Source: Pseudosulfitobacter pseudonitzschiae (GTDB taxonomy: Bacteria; Pseudomonadota; Alphaproteobacteria; Rhodobacterales; Rhodobacteraceae). Taken from it: DNA of 64,000 nt. This document shows positions 44,923 to 53,899 of this stretch, piece by piece (the stretch's first letter is position 1; each line of letters starts with the position of its first letter). The stretch covers positions 62,001-126,000 of the forward strand of contig NZ_CP022416.1 in assembly GCF_002222635.1 (NCBI RefSeq), written 5' to 3'. A program made the position numbers and the translations under genes. Under the pieces are notes generated by a model, which saw only the letters and a list, made by a program, of their open reading frames with translations, was not told where the DNA came from and did not search any database.

Positions 44923-46650
44923 ATGAACATTTCCGACTGGATCAACGCACTGAACACATCCATGGTATCAAACGATCCCTCTGCTGTAGGCGCGCTGTTC
45001 ACCGATGGTGGTTTCTGGCGCGATTTCCTGGCGCTGGGTTGGACCTTGCAAACCCTTGAAGGGCGCGCGCAGATCGAAAAATTTGTTGCACAAACCGCAA
45101 AAGGTGCGGAATTTCGGGCCGATTCACTGGCCGACGCGGACGCCACCGAAGGGTTCATTTTGTTCCAGACCAAACAAGGGCGCGGACGCGGGTTCGTCCG
45201 TCTCGAAGATGGGAAATGTCTGACGCTGCTGACCGTTCTGGAAGAGTTGAAAGGCCACCCCCTGCCATTGCGGGAACGCCGCCGCTCCGGTCTGATGGCG
45301 GAGCCGGACAAGGGCAACTGGAAAGAACAATTTGCCGCCAAAACCGATGCCTATGCCGCCGGTGATGACCCCTATGTGCTAATTGTTGGCGGCGGGCAGG
45401 GCGGTCTGGCGTTGGGCGCGCGGTTAGAGATGCAGGGCGTACCTTATCTGATCATCGACAAGCACCCCAAGGTCGGGGATCAATGGCGCTCGCGGTACAA
45501 GGCGCTGACGTTGCACGATCCGGTCTGGTACGACCACATGCCCTATATGCCGTTTCCCGACTTCTGGCCGGTGTTCACCCCCAAGGACAAGATGGGCGAC
45601 TGGTTGGAAAGCTACGCGCACGCGCTTGAACTGGCTATCTGGACCAACACGGAATGCCACAAGGCCGAGCGTGCAGAAGACGGCACATGGCGCGTGACCG
45701 TGGACCGTGACGGACAGGAACTGACCCTGCGCCCGACCCATCTGGTGATGGCGGTCGGCAACGCCGGTTTTCCGCGCGTGCCCGAGTTCGAAGGGCAGGA
45801 CGACTTTGCCGGGACGCAGTTACATTCAAGCCAGTACAAAACCGGCGAAGGTTTGCAAGGCAAGCGGGTGATCATTGTAGGGGCCAACAACAGCGCCCAT
45901 GATATCGCCGCCGATCTGGTGCAAAACGGGGCGCAGCCGGTGATGATCCAACGGTCGTCCACCCTCATAGTCCAGCAATCGACTGTCACCGATGTGCTGC
46001 TGAAACCGGTGTTCTCGCAAGACGCGGTAGACCGTGGCATCTCCACTGATCTGGCCGACCTGTTGCTGGCCTCGACCCCGCTGCGGTTGCAAGAGCGTGC
46101 CAGCAAGCTGACCTGGGAGAACATCCGCAAGTCTGAAGCCGCGTTTTACGATCGCTTGGCGGCAACGGGGTTTAAGCTGGACTTCGGCGAAGACGGCACG
46201 GGGATGATGAAATACCAGCGGTCGGCTTCGGGCTACTACTTTGATGTGGGCGCCTGCGAAATGATCATGGACGGTCGCATCGGCATCCGGTCAGGGGTGA
46301 ATATCGCCCGACTTTTGTCTGACGGGGTCGAACTGGACACGGGCGAGGTGATCCCTGCCGACATGATCGTCTATGCCACCGGTTTCGGCTCGATGGAGGA
46401 ATGGGTGGCACGTCTGATCGACGCAGACACGGCAAAGCGGGTCGGAAAATGCTGGGGCTATGGCTCTGGTACAAAGGGCGATGCGGGACCATGGGAGGGC
46501 GAGTTGCGCAACATGTGGAAGCCCACAGCCGTTGAGGGACTTTGGTTCATGGGTGGCAATCTTGCGCAGGCACGGTTTTATTCCAACCTTGTCGCGTTGC
46601 AACTGAAGGCGCGGTTCGAAGGACTGTTGGTCGAGGTGGTCGAGCGCTAG
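44923..46650 (+). CDS. NAD(P)/FAD-dependent flavin monooxygenase with NTF2-like N-terminus
   Basis: This 575-residue protein starts with an NTF2/SnoaL-like domain (residues 1-120, MNISDWINALNTSMVSNDPSAVGALF). A flavin-containing monooxygenase follows: the FAD site VLIVGGGQGGLALGARLEMQG, the YDHMPYMPFPDFWPVF segment near the FMO signature, the NADPH site VIIVGANNSAHDIAADL and the ATGFGS motif. Such enzymes oxygenate amines, ketones or indole-type acids. The ATG at 44923 has AAAGGA upstream; an earlier TTG is unlikely. With the ABC transporter and transaminase it suggests a pathway for an imported amine or amino acid. Confidence 0.9.
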   Translation: MNISDWINALNTSMVSNDPSAVGALFTDGGFWRDFLALGWTLQTLEGRAQIEKFVAQTAKGAEFRADSLADADATEGFILFQTKQGRGRGFVRLEDGKCLTLLTVLEELKGHPLPLRERRRSGLMAEPDKGNWKEQFAAKTDAYAAGDDPYVLIVGGGQGGLALGARLEMQGVPYLIIDKHPKVGDQWRSRYKALTLHDPVWYDHMPYMPFPDFWPVFTPKDKMGDWLESYAHALELAIWTNTECHKAERAEDGTWRVTVDRDGQELTLRPTHLVMAVGNAGFPRVPEFEGQDDFAGTQLHSSQYKTGEGLQGKRVIIVGANNSAHDIAADLVQNGAQPVMIQRSSTLIVQQSTVTDVLLKPVFSQDAVDRGISTDLADLLLASTPLRLQERASKLTWENIRKSEAAFYDRLAATGFKLDFGEDGTGMMKYQRSASGYYFDVGACEMIMDGRIGIRSGVNIARLLSDGVELDTGEVIPADMIVYATGFGSMEEWVARLIDADTAKRVGKCWGYGSGTKGDAGPWEGELRNMWKPTAVEGLWFMGGNLAQARFYSNLVALQLKARFEGLLVEVVER

Positions 46651-47118
46651 CAACTTTGTTTATTTGGCGCGCAGAATCTGCCAAGGCGTGCCAGTTTTGA
46701 TGGCATTGCCAACTTGTTTGGCGTCTCGCGGCTGTCTAAACGTTTGCGATGCGCATTCCATTCTCCTTGCCTCGCCTGAAAGGTTATTGCTTCCCGCGCG
46801 AGATCGTCGCCTATACGGTCTGGGTCTACTACCGTTTCGCGCTCAGCACGGCAGATGTCGAGGACTTACTCGCAGAACGGGGAGTGACAGTCAGACGAAA
46901 GACCGTCCGGAAATGGGTAAACCGCTTTGGGTGTCATTTCGCCGATTGTAGCAAGCGCGATAGGCCTCCGGCGGCCGACAAATGGCATCTGGACGAAGTT
47001 GTCATCCCGATCAACGGATGCAAATATTGGCTCAGGCGAGCGTTGGATGCGAACGAGGACGTGCTGGATATCCTCGTGCAACCTCAACGCAATGCCACGG
47101 CAGCGCGACGTTTCCTTA

Positions 47119-48171
47119 AAGCGTCCGACGCAAAACTTGAATCAAAAGGGATTCCCTTGATGCTTCAACTGTGATTCATCCAGTTTGGGAGGATGGATCA
47201 TGTCAGCACCTTTGCCAGATGCGCTACGGGCGCGGTTCCAGAAGTTGATTGAAGAAGGGTTTAGCGGGCGCGCGGCGGCGTTGCGGTTGAAGCTGTCCCC
47301 TGCGACAGGAGCGCGTTGGGGGTTTGCGATCCGGCGAACTGGACAAGCAAAAGCCGCACCCCAGGGCCGCCCCCGCGGCAAAGGTAAGCTTGATCCGCAT
47401 CGGTCGTTTCTCGTCGAACTGATAGAGCAGGACGGCGACATAACCATGCCTGAACTGGCCGGTGCTCTGTCGGATGCAACCGGCGTACAGGCGCACCCTG
47501 ATGCGATTGGCCGATTTCTGCGCAAGCTTGGCTTTACGTACAAAAAAAGACGCTGGTCGCCACCGAGCGCCGCCGCGCACGTGTAAAGAAACAACGTGAA
47601 GACTGGTTCATCCATCGTCTGCCAGCCGTTTCGGCTAAGCCAGACCATGTTGTGTTCATTGACGAAACTTCGGTCAAAACCAACCTGACCCGACAGCGCG
47701 GATGGTCGCAGCGCGGCGAACGCCTCGTCATGGATGCCCCTTTCGGCAGTTGGGGCACACAGACCTTCATCGCGGGTCTCAGTGCCGATGCCTTGCTCGC
47801 GCCATGGGTCATCAAAGGCGCGATGGATGGCGAAGCCTTTGCCGCCTACGTCGAACAAGTGCTGGTGCCAGAGCTGGAACCAGGCACTGTTGTCATCCTG
47901 GACAATCTTGCCACGCACAAGAATGCCGCCGCTGCCAAAGCCATGCGCGAAGCCGGATGCTGGTTCCTGTTCCTGCCGCCCTACAGCCCCGACCTGAACC
48001 CAATTGAAATGGCGTTCTCCAAACTCAAAGCACACCTGCGCAGGATCGGCGCTCGAACATTCACAGATATGTTCCACGCCCTCACAGAAATCTGCGATCT
48101 ATTCTCGCCAGAAGAATGCTGGAACTACTTTAAGGCTGCCGGATATGTCTCAGGTTAAAAGTCGGCTGCTT
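47119..48171. mobile_element. IS630-family insertion sequence (1053 bp)
   Basis: Terminal repeats start AAGCGTCCGAC (47119) and, inverted from 48171, AAGCAGCCGAC. The TA target is duplicated at 47117-47118 and 48172-48173, the hallmark of this family. It sits inside the IS6 transposase gene and is younger than it. Confidence 0.9.
47200..48158 (+). CDS. IS630-family transposase (needs -1 frameshift)
   Basis: The first frame (47200-47586, MSAPLPDALRARFQKLIEEGFSGRAAALRLKL) gives the helix-turn-helix domain. The second frame continues as KKTLVATERRRARVKKQREDW with the DDE core: D in HVVFIDETSVKTN, D in VVILDNLATHKN and E in PYSPDLNPIEMAFSK, ending AAGYVSG at 48158. The switch occurs at the A7 run 47542-47548, a usual slippery site for programmed frameshifting in this family. 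It may therefore be functional despite the split. Confidence 0.88.
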
Positions 48172-48610
48172 TAAGCGACTGGTAGTTCGGTTCGGCGAGC
48201 CCCGGATCATCGTGACGGACAAGCTGCGCAGCTATTTCAAGCCGATCCGCGAGCTTACGCCGAACGCGGACCATCGCGCGCACAAGGGTTTGAACAACCG
48301 TATTGAGGGCTCGCACAGGCCGACTCGAAGGCGCGAGAAAGTGATGGGCCGGTTCAAATCGCCCCGGCATGCATAGAGATTTCTCGCTGCGCATGATCAG
48401 ATCAAATCCGTCTTTCGCCCACGCCGATATCAACTCCCCGCCATCTCATACCGCCACACCAGGGCCGATGCTTTCTACCTCTGGAATTCCTATGCTGTCG
48501 AAATGACCGCTTGAAACCCTGGCGCTTCAAACTTCTTAATCACGCAAAAACAAGTTGGCGAAGCCAAGGAAACCATTGGTCTAACGGTAATCACCACTAA
48601 TTTTAGGGGG

Positions 48611-48817
48611 GATTCCCGAGGCACGCCCCAACTCAACGGCAAGGTAGAACGGTCGCACCGCTCTGACGGGCAGGAATTCTATCAGCTGCTTAGCTACAAA
48701 GGCGATGTCGATCTCGAAGCCAAACTGGACGAATGGGAGCGCTTCTACAACTTCCACAGGCCGTACGGCGTGCACAACGGAAAGACACCTTACGAAGCTC
48801 TCAGAGAAAAGCTATAA
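48611..48817 (+). pseudogene. IS481/IS3-type transposase C-terminal fragment
   Basis: The frame reads DSRGTPQLNGKVERSHRSDG, then QEFYQLLSYKGDVDLEAKLDEWERFYNFHRPYGVHNGKTPYEALREKL and a stop. This is the end of an rve-type integrase core with the last catalytic glutamate in GKVERSH. The N-terminal two thirds are missing. Confidence 0.82.
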
Positions 48818-48990
48818 TCAACAGAAGGGAAGTCTCGCGAGTAACCGCACCTTACACGATCAAAAGCATACGGTCCGGCAAGTTGACAATGCAAAGCAAT
48901 CGCCGTCATATCTTGGGACATTCAGACTTTCCATTTGAGGTTGCATCACGAACCCGCAACATCTTCACATTTCACCGGACACTTGATCGC

Positions 48991-49455
48991 ATGGAAGACA
49001 ACGCACAGCCCCCCTCACAATTTGAAATGCGCCAGTATCTGACTTATCGGCTGGCCAAACTGCAAAACGCATTGAATGTGCAGGCGGCACGGATGCTTTC
49101 GGCACACAGCAACCTTATCCTGACCGAATGGCGCGTCTTGTTCATTCTTCACACCATTTCCACAGCCACGATGAGCATGATCGTTCAGGAAAGCCGTCTG
49201 GATAAGGCGCAGATTAGCCGCGCGGTCAAAGCGCTGGTGGAAAAGGGCTATGTCTCCACTGTTCAGGACGAAAACGACCAGCGCCGCCATTTGATTAGCG
49301 CCACACCTGAGGGCCGCGAGCTGAAGGACAGATTGCTGCCGGCGATGATGCGCCGTCAGCAGGCGCTGACCGATGGCTTGCAAAAGGACGAGGTCGAGAG
49401 CTTTTTCAGGGTTATTCAACAGCTTGAAGAAGTCGCCCTGCGTCGCGAATTCTAG
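48991..49455 (+). CDS. MarR-family transcriptional regulator
   Basis: This 154-residue winged-helix regulator has YLTYRLAKLQNALNVQAARMLSAHSNLILTEWRVLFILH, then MIVQESRLDKAQISRAVKALVEKGYVSTVQDENDQRRHLISATPEGREL. It fits aromatic-compound or multidrug-type MarR proteins. I chose ATG 48991; an ATG at 48889 would add 34 residues. No obvious target operon adjoins it: IS scraps lie on both sides, with the convergent doxX gene beyond, so it may have lost its partner genes. Confidence 0.88.
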   Translation: MEDNAQPPSQFEMRQYLTYRLAKLQNALNVQAARMLSAHSNLILTEWRVLFILHTISTATMSMIVQESRLDKAQISRAVKALVEKGYVSTVQDENDQRRHLISATPEGRELKDRLLPAMMRRQQALTDGLQKDEVESFFRVIQQLEEVALRREF

Positions 49456-49511
49456 AGACACCAACACGGGGCCTGATGCGCCATTGCGGTGGTCGTGGCC
49501 AAAGAGGGCGG

Positions 49512-49610
49512 TGGCGGGCGGTTGATCAATACGGCGTCATTCTTGAGGAGATCCTCCAATCGAGGCGAGACAAGCGCGCCGCAAAGCGGCTTTGGAGCGT
49601 GAAGGCATGA
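49512..49610 (+). pseudogene. IS6 transposase internal scrap
   Basis: Thirty-two codons remain: WRAVDQYGVILEEILQSRRD and KRAAKRLW. They match the centre of the IS6 transposase of the GGTGTTGTCACG-type elements at 10435 and 26775. No terminal repeats remain. Confidence 0.75.
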
Positions 49611-49733
49611 AATCATGCCCCTTCCGGATGAATGCCGGGCCACCCGCAGCCAAATGGCGGCGGGTGTCTTGTTTTGACGACAGAACCGTTATGTGCCCTC
49701 GCCACCACTGTGGTTGCGACCTATGGCGGCAGG

Positions 49734-50117
49734 TTATCCGCGCTGCGCGTCAACGGACCATGGACCGGGGCCCGCGGCAGCAAGATATAGAAATCCAAAA
49801 CAGTAAAGTGCGGCCAGTTCGCCACCGTTCAGTAAGGGAAAGAACCCCTGTGGCAGATGGGCAATGAAGTAGGCGACAGCGGTCATGCCGCTCAGGATAA
49901 ACGCTGACAGACGAGAGAACAGCCCAATCACCAGTAACAGACCAAAGACCAGTTCGATTATTCCTGCAATTCCCGCTGGTGTGCTCAGGGCAATGTCGCT
50001 CATTGGACTTGCCGGGAAACCCAAGATCTTGGTGGTTCCGTGTTGCAGTAGCAACAAGCCGGACATGATCCGAAAAACTGACAAGAGTTGCGGCTGAAAG
50101 GGAATTAGAAAGGTCAT
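49734..50117 (-). CDS. DoxX family membrane protein
   Basis: This 127-residue protein has four membrane helices and the DoxX pattern SVFRIMSGLLLLQHGTTKILGFPA, GIAGIIELVFGLLLVIGLFSRLSAFILSGMTAVAYF and GGELAALYCFGFLYLAAAGPGPWSVD. DoxX proteins are linked to redox stress and thiosulfate or quinone metabolism, but the biochemical role is loosely defined. It stands alone and converges with the marR gene. Confidence 0.88.
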   Translation of the reverse strand: MTFLIPFQPQLLSVFRIMSGLLLLQHGTTKILGFPASPMSDIALSTPAGIAGIIELVFGLLLVIGLFSRLSAFILSGMTAVAYFIAHLPQGFFPLLNGGELAALYCFGFLYLAAAGPGPWSVDAQRG

Positions 50118-50269
50118 GTTATAGTCCTCACAGTTTATCCACGATGTGTGGCAAGACGTATTTCAAGTCTTCCGCAACTTTGCAGTTCTGTCCACCGTCA
50201 TCAGGCCGGCTTGCTATTCAGATGCGGCTGCGTTGCTCAAACGCCATCGTGCCGGTAAAGGTGAGGTGG

Positions 50270-50557
50270 TTAGGTCGCATCAATCATCATTGTATTCTTC
50301 TCGCCGTGCAGGACGGCCAGACCCGCCATCATCCGCACGGAGATACCTTTCTCGCTCTAACGCTTCCACCGGCTGTAGAGCGTCTTGTGGGGGCCATAGG
50401 CGGAAGGAGCGTCACGCCAGCGCAAGCCATGACGATTAATAAAGATTATGCCGCTCAGCACACGCCTGTCATCAACCGGGGGCTTTCCGTGCGACCTCGG
50501 AAAGAAGGATTTCAGACGCGCCATCTGCGCGTCGGTCAGCCAGAAAAGATCACTCAT
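50270..50557 (-). pseudogene. IS5-family transposase N-terminal fragment
   Basis: It begins MSDLFWLTDAQMARLKSFFP and runs through HGKPPVDDRRVLSGIIFINRHGLRWRDAPSAYGPHKTLYSRWKR to an in-frame TAG. After the stop it continues ISVRMMAGLAVLHGEKNTMMIDAT, where the catalytic aspartate would lie, and then ends. Only the first quarter to third of the element remains. Confidence 0.85.
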
Positions 50558-50808
50558 GTCGCCGCTCCGTTTTAAAAGCCGTGAATCACGCACCGCGGAG
50601 GAAATCAGTGGGTCCTGACCCTTCTGCATCTCCAGTTTGCTATATTGTCCCCGCCAGCGGCCTTGGCCGAGGTTGCTGACGGGGCGGTGTATGGCGTCTG
50701 AGCCTTGTGGCACTAACCACGTTTGCTAGCGAGCCAGCACCGTCTCTCTTCAGCATCTCGAACAGTTGCATGTGGCCAGATCGAACCACGGATCAGAAGG
50801 AAGAGAAC

Positions 50809-50985
50809 ATGGATACGGTAACACAAGCTGCGATCATCGGCATAGATATCAGCCGTGATTGGTTAAACGTTCATTGCTTGCCAGGAGGCAACCGCGCGCG
50901 TTTCCCGAACAAAGTCAAAGGCCACGAGCAAGTCGCTCAACTCGTTTTCGAGCTGAGTGCGCTAGGCCTTGTTGAAGGTTTTTGA
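50809..50985 (+). pseudogene. IS110-family transposase N-terminal fragment
   Basis: Fifty-eight codons (MDTVTQAAIIGIDISRDWLN, then VHCLPGGNRARFPNKVKGHEQVAQLVFELSALG) carry the first DEDD aspartate in GIDISRD. The frame then breaks. It is unrelated in detail to the intact IS110-type transposase at 53978. Confidence 0.82.
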
Positions 50986-51553
50986 CCGTCTCTTGACAGC
51001 CTACATTTGCTGCGAAGCACAAATCTTGCAATATGGACTCGTTCGAAACCTTCGTCGCGATCCGCACGAAGGTTCGGTCTTCCATTTTTGGGTCAGTGTT
51101 GTGACGTGAAGGTCAAAACTATCTGACGCTCAACAACACGGCGATCACACTGGCAGGGGGGATTCGGGGCTTGCCCGAACGCCCCCTGCATCCCAGGGCC
51201 GCGCCAAGAGCGCGTCCGTTTAGGGGACCGCCGGTCATGCTTTGTTGGGGCGCAAATCGGCTTGGAGCCAACGATCGAAGAAAGCGCCGCTTAGCTTGAG
51301 AATTGGTTGAAAGCTCTGCGCGACGACAAGCGGTTTATTTTCAAAGCGTCCAGCGCCGCACAGAAGGCAAAAGATTTTGTGCTTGAAAGCGCAGTAGGTC
51401 AGCCGGAGCAGTTGCAAAAGGGGGGTGCCTGAAATGCATCTGCCCCCGGATGGCCGGGGGCAGATGTGCAAAAGTGCTCTGGGAGCACAAATCCGGTAGT
51501 GAAGTGTTCTAATGCAGGATAGGCTAAGCGCCAGCAATGGGACACAAATTGTC
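50986..51553. other. Non-coding region before mobC
   Basis: Besides the hairpins listed separately, the minus strand at 51235-51400 has a short frame ending FDRWLQADLRPNKA whose status is unclear. No other gene is visible. Confidence 0.4.
51153..51488. other. Hairpin-rich region upstream of mobC, possible oriT
   Basis: Three inverted repeats lie before the mobilisation genes. The first is at 51153-51189 (GCAGGGGG and TTCGGG paired with CCCGAA and CCCCCTGC). The second is at 51437-51466 (CATCTGCCCCCGG, loop ATGG, CCGGGGGCAGATG). The third is at 51474-51488 (GTGCTC-TGG-GAGCAC). Plasmid transfer origins are typically such repeats beside mobC and the relaxase. No nick sequence was recognised, and the second hairpin could instead be a terminator. 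Confidence 0.5.
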
Positions 51554-52102
51554 ATGCCTCAGAAATCCAAAGTCGCCAAAACCCGTATTTCGCCCACCAG
51601 CAAGGCCCGCTTTGAGGCGGTCGCTGCAGGGCACGGTTTGTCTCCTTCGGAGTTTCTTCGGCAATTGATTGAAACGGTTTCAGAGGACGCGGAAGTTTCC
51701 GAGACGAGGCCAACCAAAGCGAAAAGAGAGGGCAAGCTGACCGTGCGTGTCGGGAAAGATGTTAGGGCGAAGATCGAGCGCGAAGCCAAAAGCCAGGGTG
51801 TCCCACCCTCAACTTGGGCCGCGCGCATTCTGACAGCCCGAACGCAGGCAGCACCGCAACCCGTCAAAGGTGAGCGCAAAGCAATCCGTTGGGGTTTCCG
51901 GCAGCTTCGAGGCGCGACGACAAACCTGAACCAAATCGCCACCGCTATGAACCGGGACGTTTTCACCGGGGGACGCTATGCGCCGAAACGGCAGGAGCTG
52001 CACGAGTTGCGCAATACGGTTGATGGCCTTCGGGAGCTGCTGAGATTGTACGCGGCGGGACGTTTGAAATTTCAGTTGGGCGAAGAGCTGAGCCATGAGT
52101 GA
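51554..52102 (+). CDS. Plasmid mobilisation accessory protein, MobC-like
   Basis: This 182-residue protein has a ribbon-helix-helix-like N-terminus (RISPTSKARFEAVAAGHGLSPSEFLRQLIE). A second such unit follows (LTVRVGKDVRAKIEREAKSQGVPPSTWAARIL), and then the MobC motif WGFRQLRGATTNLNQIATAMNRDVF. MobC proteins bind oriT and help the relaxase nick. An in-frame start 14 codons upstream is possible. It overlaps the relaxase by 8 bases. Confidence 0.85.
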   Translation: MPQKSKVAKTRISPTSKARFEAVAAGHGLSPSEFLRQLIETVSEDAEVSETRPTKAKREGKLTVRVGKDVRAKIEREAKSQGVPPSTWAARILTARTQAAPQPVKGERKAIRWGFRQLRGATTNLNQIATAMNRDVFTGGRYAPKRQELHELRNTVDGLRELLRLYAAGRLKFQLGEELSHE

Positions 52103-53282
52103 TTTTAAATCCGAGTTTGGCTTTCAAGACTGTTGGACCCAGCCCGGACGCCCGCGCACTGTTCGTTCTCCGGCAGCAGGGTATTTTACGACTGGTAAGA
52201 AGTCGGACTTGGGCGGCGCGGAAAAAGCGGAGGCAGGGACAGGCAGTCGCGGGACAACAATCAGCGCTGCCGACAAGGCCCGCCTCTCGCGGGTTGTCAA
52301 TAAAGTGCCCGAAGTTATGGTTAAGGTTTCCCGGCCTGCGAAAACTGACAAGAATGGCAACACCATCACTGTAAACAGACGTACTGAGGGAGCCAGGGTC
52401 AGCGCTCATATCGACTATATCAGCAGGAACGGCCAACTAGACGTTGAGACTAGTGACGGCGTGATCCTTACCGGCAAGGCAGCAACCGCAGGTTTGTACC
52501 GTGACTGGATGCAGCGCCATGATGATGACAGAGCCAACGGCGATGCGACAGACCGCACCCGGATCACAACGAGCATATTTTTTTCAATGCCGGGGAACAC
52601 CAACGCCACGGCCGTAAAGGACGCGGTTCGCGATTTGGCTCAGCAAGAGTTTGATGGACGTTATGATTACGTGATGGCCTTGCACACTGACACAAAGCAC
52701 CCGCATGTTCATTTTACGGTTCGCACCGTAGGACATGATGGGGTGAAGCTGAATCTTCGCAAAGCCGACTTACAGCACTTGCGGGACACGTTTGCGGAAA
52801 AGCTACGGAAAAGAGGGATTGAGGCAGAATCGACACCCCGGCATGCGCGCGGCGTAACTCGACAGGGTGCGAGAACGCCAGTCTATAAAATGCGTCAGCG
52901 CGGCATAACCCCGTATGTTGATAAGGCAAAGCAACGGGAAGTGAAGCGCGACATGCAGGACAATGGGGGCCGTCTGCCTAGCCAGCCTTGGGACGGTGCG
53001 ATTGTCGAGCGCCGCAATCGTGTGATGAGAACATATAGCGCTGCGGCGGCAGTTTTGGCGGAGTCTTATGATCCAGACGATAGGGCGCTAGGGCGGGCCG
53101 TGGCGGCGTTTTCAGGGCGATTAACAGATGTGGCGACCGAACGGGCCGCAATGGTGCTTAGCGCCTCTGTGGCCCGCTCTGAAGTCCAACGCCAGCCTTC
53201 CGTTGATCGTGGCCAGGGAAAAGACCGGCCTGAGGACGAAAAACGGCCCGAGCGGGGGCGCGGACCGTCAAGGGAGCGTTGA
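52095..53282 (+). CDS. Relaxase / mobilisation nuclease
   Basis: This 395-residue relaxase has the three-histidine metal motif in ALHTDTKHPHVHFTVRT (about residues 195-211), preceded by the helix RVSAHIDYISRNGQL and followed by RKADLQHLRDTFAEKLRKRGIEAESTPRHARGVTRQ. It nicks oriT and pilots the strand during conjugative mobilisation. The C-terminus is charged (GKDRPEDEKRPERGRG). No type IV secretion or coupling-protein gene is seen in the window, so the element would be mobilisable, not self-transmissible, from what is visible. Confidence 0.9.
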   Translation: MSDFKSEFGFQDCWTQPGRPRTVRSPAAGYFTTGKKSDLGGAEKAEAGTGSRGTTISAADKARLSRVVNKVPEVMVKVSRPAKTDKNGNTITVNRRTEGARVSAHIDYISRNGQLDVETSDGVILTGKAATAGLYRDWMQRHDDDRANGDATDRTRITTSIFFSMPGNTNATAVKDAVRDLAQQEFDGRYDYVMALHTDTKHPHVHFTVRTVGHDGVKLNLRKADLQHLRDTFAEKLRKRGIEAESTPRHARGVTRQGARTPVYKMRQRGITPYVDKAKQREVKRDMQDNGGRLPSQPWDGAIVERRNRVMRTYSAAAAVLAESYDPDDRALGRAVAAFSGRLTDVATERAAMVLSASVARSEVQRQPSVDRGQGKDRPEDEKRPERGRGPSRER

Positions 53283-53899
53283 GCTGAGTGAAACGGTCAA
53301 GTGCATGAGTCCTACTTGTCGAATGCTTCAGATAGCCTCAGTGTCGGTTATGCGCAGGAAGCTGACCCCGCAAAGTTACGAAACGTGGTCGTACTTAGAG
53401 ACGTGACCGATCGAGAATTGTCGGTCCTCGGTCGCGTCGATGCCGCGCTGCAGCTTTCGTATTGCAGTTATTCGTGCATCGTGCGGCGTTTCGGTTTGGC
53501 AGATACCCGGCTCATTGCCGATGTTGGAGAGGAACCGGCTCGATTGCGGTGCGGCCAGCGGCCCAAACCATTTCTGCTTAATCAGAACGTAATGCTGAGG
53601 GATCTCGTTGATGCCAAGCTCTGTGAAGATTGGTCCCCAGAACAGATTGCGGGGTGGCTCAAGCTGACGTATCCGGGCGACGAATGCATGCGTGTGTCGC
53701 ATGAAACGATCTACAAAAGCCTTTTCGTGCAAACACGCGGTCTGCTGCGCAAAGAACTGCGTAATCATCTTAGAAGTAAGCGCAAATTGCGTCATGCGAA
53801 GGGCCACAAGCCTGGGTCCGGACAACAAATCATCGATGGCGTATCCATTCGGGAAAGGCCTGCTGACGTCGAAGACCGTGCCGTTCCGGGCCATTGATG

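Larger units (their letters stand above)
46749..48514 (+). pseudogene. IS6 transposase split by an IS630 insertion
   Basis: The first part (46749-47118) reads MRIPFSLPRLKGYCFPREIV and then VEDLLAERGVTVRRKTVRKWVNRFG, DKWHLDEVVIPINGCKYWL and RNATAARRFL. The second part (48172-48514) continues KRLVVRFGEPRIIVTDKLRSYFKPI, HKGLNNRIEGSHRPTRRREKVMGRFKSPRHA, then an in-frame stop, then a tail to AVEMTA. Joining the halves at the TA duplicated by IS630 restores the frame, so the stop is a second, independent lesion. Confidence 0.9.

Noticed and set aside
51235-51555. A 106-codon minus-strand frame upstream of mobC
   Set aside because: It crosses the hairpins and overlaps the start of mobC, with no recognisable domain; kept only as a remark in the region entry.
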